From Pedobacter glucosidilyticus (GTDB lineage: Bacteria; Bacteroidota; Bacteroidia; Sphingobacteriales; Sphingobacteriaceae): DNA of 64,000 nucleotides. This document shows, piece after piece, positions 43,032 to 52,918 of this stretch. The stretch is taken from positions 108,070 to 172,069 of the forward strand of contig NZ_DLHN01000029.1 of NCBI RefSeq assembly GCF_002483235.1. The letters run 5' to 3'. The translations under genes and the position numbers were made by a program. The notes under the pieces were generated by a model. It was given only the letters and a program-made list of their open reading frames with translations. It ran no database searches and had not been told where the DNA came from. The first letter of the stretch is position 1. Every line of letters begins with the position of its first letter.

Positions 43032-44480
43032 TTATTTCTGTCTGAATTCAACACGACGGTTTTTAACACGTCCTTCTTCAGTTGCATTAGATGCAATAGG
43101 GCGGCTCTCGCCATAACCTTTTGTAGAAATTCTTTTTGCATCTACACCAGAGTTAACTAAATAAGTTTTTACTGCATTAGCTCTATCAACAGATAATTGC
43201 ATATTGTAAGCATCTGTACCTTCTTCAGAAGCGTGGCCATCTAATTGAAGACCTTGAGCTTTATTAGCTCTCATCATTGATGAAATTTTATCTAGAGTAG
43301 GGTAAGCAGAAGTTCTTAATACTGAAGAGTTGTACTCGAATTGGATGTTATCAACACCAGACATCGTAGCTGAACCCATTTCAGGACAACCATTTAATTC
43401 TGGAGTACCTTTTTCAGTAGGACAGTCATCTTTCCAATCTGGCACACCATCACCGTCAGTATCTAACTCGCAACCAGCACCATCAACTTTAGCACCAGCA
43501 GGTGTGTTAGGGCATTTATCTAAGTGATCTGCAACACCGTCACCATCGGAATCTTTTTTAAGATCTTGAACTGATTGCTCAACATTTGTAACACGACCTT
43601 TTAATGCTTCAACTTCTTGACGTAAAGTAGGGTCTTTTAACTCATCATACATCATAGCAACTGGATTTGCCCAGTTTAAGTCTGGCTTAGCTTTAGAACC
43701 TAAAGAGAATTCTAAACCACCACGTATAACAGAGAATTTATCTTTAGAAGTACCACCAGCGTAAACACCGTCAAAGTTATCTCCATCAATAAATTTAGTA
43801 TCATAACCAAAATCTAAAGCAACACGGTCTGATAATTTAAACTTAACACCAGCACCTACAGGGATGTAAGCTTGTCTGATGTAGTCATTGTTACCTTCAT
43901 CACCGTATAAGCCTTTGTTATTTACTGCTGGAGTACCATCGCCATCAGCGTAAGTAGTATATAACATTGGGTTAAAAGCAATTAAACCATAACCAGCAGA
44001 TACGTAGAAATTAACTGCATTCTCTCTTCTTAAGAAATCCACAGTTGCTACGTTAACAACTCCACTTAAGTTAATATCATATTGTACTTCTGTTTTAGCA
44101 GTGCTGTAAGGTGTAGCATCGCCTGGTCTGAAAGTACCAACACCTTTATTGTAAGCAATAACATTACCTCTGCTTAAGTTACCTTGTAAGCCAAAAGAGT
44201 GTGCTAATTGCTTTCTTAAAGAGATACCATAGTAAAAGCCCATAGTGTGCTCGCCAAATTCAACGTTCTTTCCAAAATCATTGGTACCGCCGATAATGCT
44301 TAATGGTAAAGAACCACCAGCGTTAACACCTATTGTCCAAGTTCTATACTGGCCTCTCCCTCCGAATACTTTTGCAGACGACGTAGTAGCAGGAGTCTCC
44401 TGTGCTTGAGTCGCTACAGCGAAAGCAGTTGCTAATGATAAAGCGACCGTTTTCTTCAATGTAGAATAATTCATAATCAT
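43032..44480 (-). CDS. OmpA-family protein with N-terminal barrel and thrombospondin type 3 repeats
   Basis: A 482-residue outer-membrane protein. After the signal peptide (ends FAVATQAQE) comes an eight-strand-like barrel up to about residue 270. A coiled coil follows (LRQEVEALKGRVTNVEQSVQ), then calcium-binding type 3 repeats (DSDGDGVADHLDKCPNTPAG, DTDGDGVPDWKDDCPTEKG). A C-terminal OmpA domain has LQLDGHASEEGTDAYNMQLS and KNRRVEFRQ. It likely links outer membrane and peptidoglycan and is probably abundant: it has both a canonical promoter and a strong terminator. Starts at 44480 or 44474 are both possible. Confidence 0.92.
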   Translation of the reverse strand: MIMNYSTLKKTVALSLATAFAVATQAQETPATTSSAKVFGGRGQYRTWTIGVNAGGSLPLSIIGGTNDFGKNVEFGEHTMGFYYGISLRKQLAHSFGLQGNLSRGNVIAYNKGVGTFRPGDATPYSTAKTEVQYDINLSGVVNVATVDFLRRENAVNFYVSAGYGLIAFNPMLYTTYADGDGTPAVNNKGLYGDEGNNDYIRQAYIPVGAGVKFKLSDRVALDFGYDTKFIDGDNFDGVYAGGTSKDKFSVIRGGLEFSLGSKAKPDLNWANPVAMMYDELKDPTLRQEVEALKGRVTNVEQSVQDLKKDSDGDGVADHLDKCPNTPAGAKVDGAGCELDTDGDGVPDWKDDCPTEKGTPELNGCPEMGSATMSGVDNIQFEYNSSVLRTSAYPTLDKISSMMRANKAQGLQLDGHASEEGTDAYNMQLSVDRANAVKTYLVNSGVDAKRISTKGYGESRPIASNATEEGRVKNRRVEFRQK

Positions 44481-44518
44481 TTTTTTAAAGGTTAAACAAT
44501 TTTAATTGTAATTTGTCA

Positions 44519-44549
44519 CAAAAATAAATTTTAAGTTTGACATCAGCAA
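44519..44549 (-). promoter_or_regulatory. Promoter of the major OmpA gene
   Basis: On the minus strand TTG (44549-44547) and TATTTTTG (44526-44519) are 20 bp apart, the Bacteroidetes -33/-7 arrangement. The ATG follows 38 bases later. Confidence 0.6.
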
Positions 44550-44633
44550 CTTATCAAACTTCATTCCAAAATATTTTTTTCATATTACAGGTTTATACGC
44601 AATTTTAAAATAAGGGTTTCTTAATTTAGTTTT

Positions 44634-45923
44634 ATGAAATACACTACTAAAAACGCAGATTTATTTGTTTTTAATCGTAAAAATTTAGCTAATCGCCTCA
44701 AAAAAAATAGTTTAACTATTTTTAACTCAAACGATGAATATACCAGAAGTGGAGATCAATTGTATAAATTCAAACAAAATCCAGACTTATACTACTTATC
44801 TGGTATAGACCAAGAACAAACAATTTTATTACTTTTTCCGGATTGTCCTAATCCTTTGTACAAAGAAGTCCTTTTTTTAAGACAAACAAACGAGCATATA
44901 GCCATTTGGGAAGGTCATAAATACACCAAAGAGGAAGCACAACGTGTTTCGGGTATTAAAAGTATCTACTGGCTAGATGATTTTTGGAATATTTTATCAG
45001 CAATTATACATTATGCAGAAAATATATACCTCAACACTAATGAGAATGACCGTTACGCCAATCATGTACCTTATAGAGATTTAAGATTTATAGAGGATTT
45101 AAAATCTAAATATCCTTTACATCATTACCAACGTGTTGCGCCCATCATGCGTGATTTAAGAATGGTAAAATCTGATATGGAAATTACTATCACCCAAAAA
45201 GCATGTGATATTACTGGAGATGCCTTCAATAGGGTATTAAAATTTGTTAAACCAGGCGTAATGGAATATGAAATTGAGGCAGAAATTATTCATGAGTTTA
45301 TTAAGCAAGGCGCTACAGGGCATGCCTATGAACCTATTATAGCTTCAGGAAGAAATGCCTGCATACTTCATTATAATGATAATAATCAGCCTTGTAAAGA
45401 TGGGGATGTGATATTATTTGACTTTGCAGCAGAATATGCCAACTATAATGCAGATTTAAGCAGATCTATCCCGGTAAACGGCCGTTTTACCAAACGACAG
45501 AAAGATGTTTACAATGCAGTTTTACATGTTTTCAAAGAAGCTAGAAAAATGTTAGTACCTGGTACCATTTGGAACGAATACCATGATGAGGTAGGTAAAA
45601 TTATGACAAGCGAATTGATAAAGCTTGGTTTACTGGACAAACATGATGTGGCTAAACAAAACCCTGCGGTGCCAGCTTATAAAAAATATTTCATGCATGG
45701 TACATCGCATCATTTAGGTTTAGATGTACATGATATTTCTGACAGGTACAAGCCATTTGAGGCTGGTAACATCTTAACCTGCGAACCAGGAATCTATATT
45801 TTGGAAGAAAATTTAGGTATCAGGCTAGAGAACGATATTTTAGTAACCGCAAATGGTCCGGTAGATTTAATGGCACATATCCCCATAGAAGCAGAGGAAA
45901 TAGAAGCTATAATGAACGCATAA
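44634..45923 (+). CDS. pepP: Aminopeptidase P family (Xaa-Pro) metallopeptidase
   Basis: A 429-residue dimetal peptidase that removes the residue before proline. The N-terminal domain has DLYYLSGIDQEQTILLLFPD. The C-terminal pita-bread fold supplies the ligands: Asp in ILFDFAAEYANYNADLSRS, His in HGTSHHLGLDVHDI, Glu in CEPGIYI and Glu in GIRLENDILV. Length is normal. The end overlaps the convergent meaB gene by 17 bases. Confidence 0.93.
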   Translation: MKYTTKNADLFVFNRKNLANRLKKNSLTIFNSNDEYTRSGDQLYKFKQNPDLYYLSGIDQEQTILLLFPDCPNPLYKEVLFLRQTNEHIAIWEGHKYTKEEAQRVSGIKSIYWLDDFWNILSAIIHYAENIYLNTNENDRYANHVPYRDLRFIEDLKSKYPLHHYQRVAPIMRDLRMVKSDMEITITQKACDITGDAFNRVLKFVKPGVMEYEIEAEIIHEFIKQGATGHAYEPIIASGRNACILHYNDNNQPCKDGDVILFDFAAEYANYNADLSRSIPVNGRFTKRQKDVYNAVLHVFKEARKMLVPGTIWNEYHDEVGKIMTSELIKLGLLDKHDVAKQNPAVPAYKKYFMHGTSHHLGLDVHDISDRYKPFEAGNILTCEPGIYILEENLGIRLENDILVTANGPVDLMAHIPIEAEEIEAIMNA

Positions 45924-46803
45924 AAGTTTCTATAAACTGATAGATATTAAAATGAGGATGATAAGCTTCGGTAATTTTCTGCTGAAGCTTATTTTTTTGG
46001 ATAGCTCTCATTTGATAATGCTGAATCAATTGCCAAGCTTTCTGGGTAAGTAACTCTATTCTCTTGAGCCCACCCTGAGGTTTAAAAAGTAGTATTTCTC
46101 CGGCAAGTTCCTTTACACCTATACCCTTATCAGCTACGGTATTAAAAACTTTTATTTGCTGATGCTTTTCTCTAATTAATTTTTGGAGACCAATGGTAAA
46201 TAATTGTGCATCGGGTCTGTCTGATTTATTTACAATAAAAATATCTGCAATCTCCATTAAGCCCGATTTAATATGCTGTATTTCATCACCAGATTCTGGA
46301 ACCAAAACTACCATAGTTAAATCTGCCAGACCAGCAATTTCAACCTCAGACTGCCCAACGCCAACGGTTTCTACAAAAATAAAATCGAAATGAGCGGCTT
46401 TTAAAACATCCGTCATCTCTATGGTTTTGCTAGACAAGCCTCCTAAAGCACCTCTGGTAGCTAAAGAACGTATAAAAACATTTGGATGGTTGAACTGGTC
46501 TTTCATCCGGATACGGTCTCCTAATAAAGACCCAAAGCTAAAAGGTGATGTTGGGTCTACTGCTAAAATTGCTATCCTCTTACCTTTTTCGGTTAAATGC
46601 CCTATCAAACTATTTAACAAAGTACTTTTACCTGCTCCTGGTGGGCCAGTAACCCCAATAACCGGAGTTTGGTGTAGATGTAAAGATTTCAAAATATCAT
46701 CGGCCCCGGCTAAATCATTTTCTACAATGGTTAAAGCTCTGGCAAGAGATTTAACATCTCCAGAAGTCATACTTGCTAATAGTGTTTTTGCCTTATCTAA
46801 CAT
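45907..46803 (-). CDS. meaB: Methylmalonyl-CoA mutase-associated GTPase MeaB
   Basis: A 298-residue G3E-family GTPase chaperone that protects and reloads B12-dependent methylmalonyl-CoA mutase. Motifs: Walker A GVTGPPGAGKSTLLNSLIG, AVDPTSPFSFGSLLGDRIRM, FVETVGVGQSEVEIAGLAD and NKSDRPDAQ. The mutase genes are not in the window. It is divergent from the O-antigen ligase gene. Confidence 0.95.
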   Translation of the reverse strand: MLDKAKTLLASMTSGDVKSLARALTIVENDLAGADDILKSLHLHQTPVIGVTGPPGAGKSTLLNSLIGHLTEKGKRIAILAVDPTSPFSFGSLLGDRIRMKDQFNHPNVFIRSLATRGALGGLSSKTIEMTDVLKAAHFDFIFVETVGVGQSEVEIAGLADLTMVVLVPESGDEIQHIKSGLMEIADIFIVNKSDRPDAQLFTIGLQKLIREKHQQIKVFNTVADKGIGVKELAGEILLFKPQGGLKRIELLTQKAWQLIQHYQMRAIQKNKLQQKITEAYHPHFNIYQFIETFMRSL

Positions 46804-46847
46804 TAACTTAACTTTGGTTATGTTTCAAGTAAAAATATCAATTTAAA

Positions 46848-48086
46848 ATGAGCAAGATGCCTAGAGCAAGCATTTATTCTTTATTAAGAGAACATGCTGT
46901 AGAAGCAAGTTGTTTTTTACTCATTTTTGGATTGTTTTTTTCTAGAGCAATTTTATCCATTTCTCTTGTTTTAATGCTCTTAACAGCTATAAATAGCTTT
47001 TATCATCATCAAAAAATAAATCCTATAAAGCTAAAGCATTACTTTTTTATAGGTTTATATATCCTCATATTATTGAGTTTCTGGAATACTACTGATAAAG
47101 CTGCTTTGTTAAATTTGCTCTTTAAAAACAGCTTTTTATGGCTACTTCCGTTAGTTTTTATGATGGCTAAAACACCTCATGAGGCAAGTATACAACGTTT
47201 AGCTTTATTTTTTGGATTTTGCGGAGTTTTCTGCATCAGTGTAGATTTGTTATGGATATTATCTCATCTGCAACTTTATCAAGAGATAATCACCCAAGGT
47301 AGAAATATAACTTCTGTTTTGGGTCCGTATCATACAGAACTTGGCCTGCTTTACAGCTTTGCTTTTATAGCTTTAGCACTCTCACTTTTAAAGCAAACAA
47401 AATCTTTTAAAAAAGGGATTATTGCTACTTGTTTAATTTTGCTTTTGATAGGTCTAGTGGTAGTAGCACAACGTTTTACCCTAATTTCTTTATGGCTTAC
47501 CGGATTATTTTTTATGTGCCGAGAAATCATCATCAATAAAAACTATAAATACCTAGGTTACGCTTTCTTATTGTTTTTAGCCAGTATTATTGTTTATCAA
47601 AAAGTGCCTGCTGTTAAGCAAAAAATAAACTCTACTAAACATGATATCATCAATTTAGTAGAAAATAAAAACCCCAATTATTTATCAATAAGCCAGCGTT
47701 GGGCAGCAAATAAATGTGCTTTAGAAATTATCAAAAGCAATATTTTCATGGGTGTTGCTCCTGCAGATTTAAAACAGGAGATGGATCATCAATATACCCA
47801 TAATTCCTATTGGCTCATCCCTCAAAACAGAGTTTTTATCCATAACCAATACTTATATTACATGGCCTCTTACGGCGTGATTTTTAGCATTTTGATTTTC
47901 TTAGGTGGGTTAATAATTATCCTCAAGGAACTCATTCATAATTTCATATTTTTAGCATTTGTAATTCCTATTATCCTTCACATGTTTACAGATAATACTA
48001 TGGAAAGGCAAATAAGCGGTATTAGTGTAGTATTTTTGTTACTTTTATTCACGAATTTTAATATCAAAACTTTATCAGAAAGATGA
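46848..48086 (+). CDS. O-antigen ligase / polymerase-like membrane protein
   Basis: A 412-residue polytopic protein with about ten to twelve hydrophobic segments. A large periplasmic loop near residues 255-330 contains ISQRWAANKCALEIIKSNIF and THNSYWLIPQNRVFIHNQYL. The loop pattern with N-x-x-L-x-x-x-x-x-Y-G-V-I-F is typical of the Wzy_C/O-antigen ligase family (WaaL or Wzy). It would join a glycan to lipid A core or polymerise it. It opens the polysaccharide cluster and overlaps the next GT gene by four bases (ATGA). Confidence 0.8.
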   Translation: MSKMPRASIYSLLREHAVEASCFLLIFGLFFSRAILSISLVLMLLTAINSFYHHQKINPIKLKHYFFIGLYILILLSFWNTTDKAALLNLLFKNSFLWLLPLVFMMAKTPHEASIQRLALFFGFCGVFCISVDLLWILSHLQLYQEIITQGRNITSVLGPYHTELGLLYSFAFIALALSLLKQTKSFKKGIIATCLILLLIGLVVVAQRFTLISLWLTGLFFMCREIIINKNYKYLGYAFLLFLASIIVYQKVPAVKQKINSTKHDIINLVENKNPNYLSISQRWAANKCALEIIKSNIFMGVAPADLKQEMDHQYTHNSYWLIPQNRVFIHNQYLYYMASYGVIFSILIFLGGLIIILKELIHNFIFLAFVIPIILHMFTDNTMERQISGISVVFLLLLFTNFNIKTLSER

Positions 48087-48961
48087 AAGTAGCCGGGTTT
48101 ACCTTTATTAGAAACGCTGTAGTTAATGATTATCCGATAGTAGAGGCTATTACTTCCATCTTACCCCTATGCGATGAATTTATTATTGCCCATGGAAATT
48201 CTACTGATGATACTTTACAATTGTTGCAAGCTATAGATTCTCCAAAAATCAAAATCATTGATACTGTTTGGGATGATAGCGTAAGAGAAGGCGGTAAAAC
48301 TTTTGCTTTAGAAACAGACAAAGCTTTTACAGCTATATCACCAGATGCAGATTGGGCGTTCTATATACAAGGCGATGAGGTGGTGCATGAAAAATATCAT
48401 GAGACCATTAAAAAAGAAATGCAGCTATGTTTAGAAGATAAAAATATAGAAGGCTTATTATTTAAGTATCTACATTTTTATGGTTCTTATGATTATATCG
48501 CTACTTCCAGACGTTGGTACAGGAAAGAAATAAGAATCATCAAAAATATGCAAGGTATGCACTCTTATAGAGATGCACAAGGATTTAGATTTGAGAACAG
48601 GAAAATAAAAGTTAAAGAAATTGATGCTTATATTTATCATTATGGATGGGTTAAACCACCACACGGGCTAAACCATAAAGTGAGAAATTTCAATAAGTTT
48701 TATCGTGATGATGAATGGATTGAAACCCATATCCCAAAAGCAGAAAGCTTTGATTATGGTAATGCAGACGAATTGGTAAAATTTAATTCTAGTCACCCTG
48801 TAGCGATTCGGCAACGAATTACGAATACTAATTGGGAGTTCTCTTTTGACCCCACAGTGGTGAAGAAAAAATTAAATTTTAGAAGGCGCTTACTAAAATG
48901 GATAGAAGAGCGAACTGGATATAGGCCTTTTGAATACAAGAATTATCAAAAAGTAAAGTAA
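48083..48961 (+). CDS. Glycosyltransferase family 2
   Basis: A 292-residue GT-A-type transferase, probably cytosolic face of the inner membrane. The start AGFTFIRNAVVNDYPIVEAI, the nucleotide-sugar strand FIIAHGNSTDDTLQLLQAI and the DxD-like YIQGDEVVHEKYHE at about residues 93-106 are visible. This subgroup is unusual in beginning with FTFIRNA rather than the V-P-x-Y-N motif. Sugar specificity unknown. Start codon overlaps the ligase stop. Confidence 0.85.
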   Translation: MKVAGFTFIRNAVVNDYPIVEAITSILPLCDEFIIAHGNSTDDTLQLLQAIDSPKIKIIDTVWDDSVREGGKTFALETDKAFTAISPDADWAFYIQGDEVVHEKYHETIKKEMQLCLEDKNIEGLLFKYLHFYGSYDYIATSRRWYRKEIRIIKNMQGMHSYRDAQGFRFENRKIKVKEIDAYIYHYGWVKPPHGLNHKVRNFNKFYRDDEWIETHIPKAESFDYGNADELVKFNSSHPVAIRQRITNTNWEFSFDPTVVKKKLNFRRRLLKWIEERTGYRPFEYKNYQKVK

Positions 48962-48963
48962 AG

Positions 48964-49950
48964 ATGATGAGAAGTATCTCGGTAATCATACCCAATTATA
49001 ATGGGAAACATTTATTTGAAAAGTATTTTGAGCATAATTTTAATGTGATTCATGCTTGTGCAGATGAAGTTGAGATTATTGTAATTGATGATGCTTCTGA
49101 AGATAACTCGGTAAAATATCTTAAAGAAAATTATGCAGATAAAATTATCTTAATACAAAAAGAAAAAAATTCTGGCTTTTCAGAAACCTGTAATATTGGT
49201 ATCCAAGCTGCAAAAAACGAATTAATTTTTCTTCTAAATACTGATGTTAAGCTAGAAAACAATTACTTCAAAAAGCTTTATAAATATTTTGAAAAAACAG
49301 ATACGTTTGGTGTGATGGGTCGTGTAATTGGTATGGATGACGACCAAATTCAGGAAGCTGCCAGATGCCCAAAGGTTAGCGGACAAAAAATAAAACCCAG
49401 CAATTTCTTTTACCTCAAAAATAAAAATACACTTACTCCTACTTTTTATCTTTCTGGTGCTATTGCACTTATAGATGCCAAAAAATTAAAAACTATAAAA
49501 GGATTTAATGAAATGTTTAATCCTTTTTACTGTGAAGATCAAGAACTATCTATCAGAGCCTGGCGTCTAGGATGGAAATGTTATTATGAACATGATGCCA
49601 TTTGTAGGCATGAAATATCAGGAAGTACTAAAGACCATAGTAAAAAGCGTGACATTAAAATGGTTTACTTTAGAAACAGATATTACACGCATTACTTGCA
49701 TCTTACTGGTTTTAATCTTTTCCTATGGCACATTCAAGTAATATTTACGGATATTATATTAGGGATCTTAACATTTCAATTTTATAAAGCTGAGGCTTAT
49801 TTTAATGTTTTTTTAAACAGAAAACATCTTAAAACTAAAAAAGATGAGTTTCAAAACCTAATGAAAGAACGAAATACTAACCATAGTTTAATGGATATTA
49901 TCTATCAAATCCGTTCATTTATTGGAAATAAAGAGGTTGTTAAATGCTAG
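48964..49950 (+). CDS. Glycosyltransferase family 2 (rhamnosyltransferase-like)
   Basis: A 328-residue GT2 protein. ISVIIPNYNGKHLFEKYFEH opens the GT-A fold, IIVIDDASEDNSVKYLKENY and FLLNTDVKLENNYFKKL follow, and FYCEDQELSIRAWRLGWKCY is the acceptor-side ED motif. A hydrophobic segment near residue 245 (LHLTGFNLFLWHIQVIFTD) may attach it to the membrane. It starts two bases after the previous gene. Sugar unknown. Confidence 0.88.
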   Translation: MMRSISVIIPNYNGKHLFEKYFEHNFNVIHACADEVEIIVIDDASEDNSVKYLKENYADKIILIQKEKNSGFSETCNIGIQAAKNELIFLLNTDVKLENNYFKKLYKYFEKTDTFGVMGRVIGMDDDQIQEAARCPKVSGQKIKPSNFFYLKNKNTLTPTFYLSGAIALIDAKKLKTIKGFNEMFNPFYCEDQELSIRAWRLGWKCYYEHDAICRHEISGSTKDHSKKRDIKMVYFRNRYYTHYLHLTGFNLFLWHIQVIFTDIILGILTFQFYKAEAYFNVFLNRKHLKTKKDEFQNLMKERNTNHSLMDIIYQIRSFIGNKEVVKC

Positions 49951-50087
49951 AATCAACTAAAGTTATTATTTTGATAAGTAATCATTTAACAGAATAGTGT
50001 ATATTTACCCCTCAAAGGCTTTCTCAGACTGCTTTAAACTTTACAGACTAAGTTTTAGCCAAACCCCAATAAAGTTAATTTTATTAT

Positions 50088-50918
50088 ATGTTAAGTTATA
50101 TTAAAGCTTCTTTAGCCAGAAAAAAAGCAAGAAGAGTTACACAAGAGTATCCTCCACAAATTGAAAACTTTGATTTGGGAAAATACGGTCAAATCTCTTT
50201 TGCTAACTGGTCTAACCCTTTGGTTCCGCATATAAAAATTCATACGGCAATGGTTGAGTTTTTTAACCAGTTTATTAAAGAAGGTGATTTAACTATAGAT
50301 ATTGGGGCAAATATTGGAGATACTACAGTACCTATGGCTATTTGTAGTGGTAAATCAGGTTTAGCACTCGGCTTTGACCCTAACCCTTTTGTTTTTAAAA
50401 TTCTTCAAAAAAATGCGTCTTTAAATGAAGATAAATATAGGTTAGAGCCTCAAAATTACGCCATCTCTACACAAGATGAAGAGTTTTATTTTGTATCATC
50501 AGAAGCATCTTTTGCTAATGGAGCAATATCACCTACTAAAGATAGCCCACATGGTAAGTTTGTTCAGGAAAGTAAGGTTAAAGGTGTTAATTTAAAAGCT
50601 TTCTTAGAAAGTAAATACCCTGAGTGGGTAAATAAACTCTCTTTTATAAAAATTGATACCGAAGGTTACGATAAGGAAATTATCAAATCTATAAGCGATT
50701 TAATTGAGCAATGTAAGCCTGTTATTATAGCAGAAAGTTTCGGAAAAGCCAGTAATGACGCTAAGGTAGAATTGTACGATGTTATTAAAAAACATGGTTA
50801 CGATATCTTCTATTTTGAAGATTTTGATATTCATGCAACGGTAGAAAAGCTCCCTCATAACACGGATATGATGAAGTTTAAAAAAACAATTAACATATAC
50901 GCAGTACCAACAAATTAG
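50088..50918 (+). CDS. FkbM-family SAM-dependent methyltransferase
   Basis: A 276-residue protein of the FkbM family, which O-methylates sugars or polyketides. Motif I is DLTIDIGANIGDTTVPMAIC, followed by GFDPNPFVFKILQKNA, and the family end motif is FIKIDTEGYDKEIIKSI. Placed in a glycan cluster, it likely methylates a sugar of the polysaccharide. No partner is required. It is separated from the GT gene by 137 bases, so it may have its own promoter. Confidence 0.88.
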   Translation: MLSYIKASLARKKARRVTQEYPPQIENFDLGKYGQISFANWSNPLVPHIKIHTAMVEFFNQFIKEGDLTIDIGANIGDTTVPMAICSGKSGLALGFDPNPFVFKILQKNASLNEDKYRLEPQNYAISTQDEEFYFVSSEASFANGAISPTKDSPHGKFVQESKVKGVNLKAFLESKYPEWVNKLSFIKIDTEGYDKEIIKSISDLIEQCKPVIIAESFGKASNDAKVELYDVIKKHGYDIFYFEDFDIHATVEKLPHNTDMMKFKKTINIYAVPTN

Positions 50919-50950
50919 GCTTTAGAACTAGCTGGTAAAAATATTTAAGA

Positions 50951-51072
50951 AAGAGGATGTCTCAAAAATCATAATTGTCTAATGAAGCTTTCGTGGAAAT
51001 GTTCTCTGATATACTCAGAAAAGTCTCCGACTTCTGCTCAGCCTGACACAAATGGTGATTTTATATCTTCTC
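50951..51072. repeat. Dispersed intergenic repeat with imperfect terminal inverted repeats
   Basis: The left end AAGAGGATGTCTCAAAAATC roughly mirrors the right end TGGTGATTTTATATCTTCTC. Between them is a segment with TCTGCTCAGCCTGACAC, the reverse complement of the GTCAGGCTGAGC word that I know as a common Bacteroidetes intergenic repeat. No coding frame is present. The element lies just upstream of the ABC exporter gene and may be a miniature mobile element remnant. Confidence 0.45.
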
Positions 51073-51088
51073 AACTTCGTTTTTAGTC

Positions 51089-52918
51089 ATGAAAACATAC
51101 TTCAGATTATTATCTTTTGCAAAACCTATAGAAAAATTCGCAATACCTTATATAGTCTGTACACTGTTTGCAGTTGTTTTTGGTACACTTAATTTTGGTT
51201 TAATTATCCCATTATTAAACACCCTATTTTTAGATACCAAAGAACAAATTATAGCACCAAGTTTTCCAGAAGCCAGCTTTTCTTTTAGTTATCTGATAGA
51301 TTTATTCAATTATTACTTCAAAACTACCATTGTTAACGAAGGTAAAATAGGTGCCTTAAAGTTTGTTTGCGTGGTTATCATTTGCTCTAACTTACTGGCC
51401 AACTTATTCCGTTATCTTTCTCAAAGAATTATGGAAGATTTACGCATTCATACTTTGCTAAATCTCCGTAAAACGGTTTTTAATAACGTGATGAATTTAC
51501 ATGTTGGCTACTTTAGTAATGAAAGAAAAGGAGATATTATCTCTAAAATTGCTTCTGATGTACAAGTAGTTCAGTTCTCTGTTACTGGCACTTTACAAGT
51601 TGTTTTTAAAGAGCCTTTACAACTTATTGCCTATATCATCGCATTATTATTAATATCCGTAAAACTTACCTTATTCTCTTTATTGGTTATTCCTGTTTCT
51701 GGTTTAATCATTGCCAGAATTGTAAAATCTCTAAAAAGACAGGCCACAGAATCACAAGAGACCTATGGTCTGATGATTTCTTATTTAGATGAAGCCTTAT
51801 CAAGCATCAAGGTTATCAAAGCTTTTAACGCTATATTTTTTGTTACAGATAGGTTTGATAAGCAAAATCAAAAGTATTCTAAAATTACCCGCTCTATGAC
51901 CAGAAGACAGCAATTATCTTCTCCGGTATCAGAGTTTTTGGGAATATGTACCGTTTCTGGGATATTATTATACGGTGGTAATTTGATTTTTGGAAATGCA
52001 TCAAACCTGGCTCCAGAGGAATTTGTAACCTATATTGCTATATTTTCACAAGTAATGCGCCCTGCAAAAGCTTTAACAGATGCCTTTAGTAATATAAACT
52101 CTGGTATTGCAGCTGGCGAGCGTGTTTTAAATTTGGTGGATACTAAACCAGAGGTTACAGATAAAGCAGATGCCATTGCGGCTCAGCCTTTTTCTGATAG
52201 CATCCAGTTTCAAAATGTTTCTTTTGGTTATACCGATAAAAAAGTACTCGATAAATTAAATTTTACCATTAAAAAAGGGCAAACAGTGGCTTTGGTAGGC
52301 CCATCAGGAGGTGGAAAAAGTACCATTTCTGATTTGATTCCACGGTTTTACGATGTAAATGAAGGCGCTATTTTATTTGATGGGAAAGACATCCGTAATC
52401 TAAAAATAGAATCTTTAAGATCTCAAATGGGCATGGTTAGCCAAGAATCAATTTTGTTTAACGATACCATCTTTAATAATATCTCTTTTGGGATAGATGA
52501 AGTTAGCCAAGAAGAAGTGGAGGCTGCAGCAAAAATTGCCAATGCTCATAACTTTATTCTGGCTACAGAAAATGGTTATCATACCAATATTGGAGATAGA
52601 GGGATGAAACTTTCTGGCGGACAAAAACAACGTTTAAATATTGCCAGAGCAGTTTTGCGTAATCCATCTATTCTAATTTTAGATGAAGCAACATCAGCTT
52701 TAGATACAGAATCAGAAAAATTAGTTCAGGAAGCTATCAATAATTTAATGAAAAACCGTACTTCTTTGGTTATTGCACACCGTTTAAGTACCATCCAAAA
52801 TGCCGATTTAATATTAGTTTTAGAAGCAGGCCAAGTAGTTGAGCAAGGTACTCATCAAGAGTTAATGCAGCACCAAGGGCTTTATAAAAAATTAATTGAT
52901 ATGCAGACTTTTGAGTAG
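51089..52918 (+). CDS. MsbA-like ABC exporter of the polysaccharide cluster
   Basis: A 609-residue fused permease/ATPase. Six membrane helices lie within residues 1-330. Nucleotide-binding domain: Walker A LVGPSGGGKSTISDLIPRF, signature KLSGGQKQRLNIARAVL, Walker B ILILDEATSALDTESEK and the H-loop VIAHRLSTIQNADLIL. Lipid or lipid-linked glycan export is inferred from family and position. Its stop codon directly abuts the stop codon of the convergent GT2 gene at 52919. Confidence 0.9.
   Translation: MKTYFRLLSFAKPIEKFAIPYIVCTLFAVVFGTLNFGLIIPLLNTLFLDTKEQIIAPSFPEASFSFSYLIDLFNYYFKTTIVNEGKIGALKFVCVVIICSNLLANLFRYLSQRIMEDLRIHTLLNLRKTVFNNVMNLHVGYFSNERKGDIISKIASDVQVVQFSVTGTLQVVFKEPLQLIAYIIALLLISVKLTLFSLLVIPVSGLIIARIVKSLKRQATESQETYGLMISYLDEALSSIKVIKAFNAIFFVTDRFDKQNQKYSKITRSMTRRQQLSSPVSEFLGICTVSGILLYGGNLIFGNASNLAPEEFVTYIAIFSQVMRPAKALTDAFSNINSGIAAGERVLNLVDTKPEVTDKADAIAAQPFSDSIQFQNVSFGYTDKKVLDKLNFTIKKGQTVALVGPSGGGKSTISDLIPRFYDVNEGAILFDGKDIRNLKIESLRSQMGMVSQESILFNDTIFNNISFGIDEVSQEEVEAAAKIANAHNFILATENGYHTNIGDRGMKLSGGQKQRLNIARAVLRNPSILILDEATSALDTESEKLVQEAINNLMKNRTSLVIAHRLSTIQNADLILVLEAGQVVEQGTHQELMQHQGLYKKLIDMQTFE

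Noticed and set aside
42877..43116. Plus-strand frame of 79 codons
   Set aside because: It crosses the OmpA terminator and the antisense of two coding regions; the minus strand has the 47-aa gene with a promoter box.
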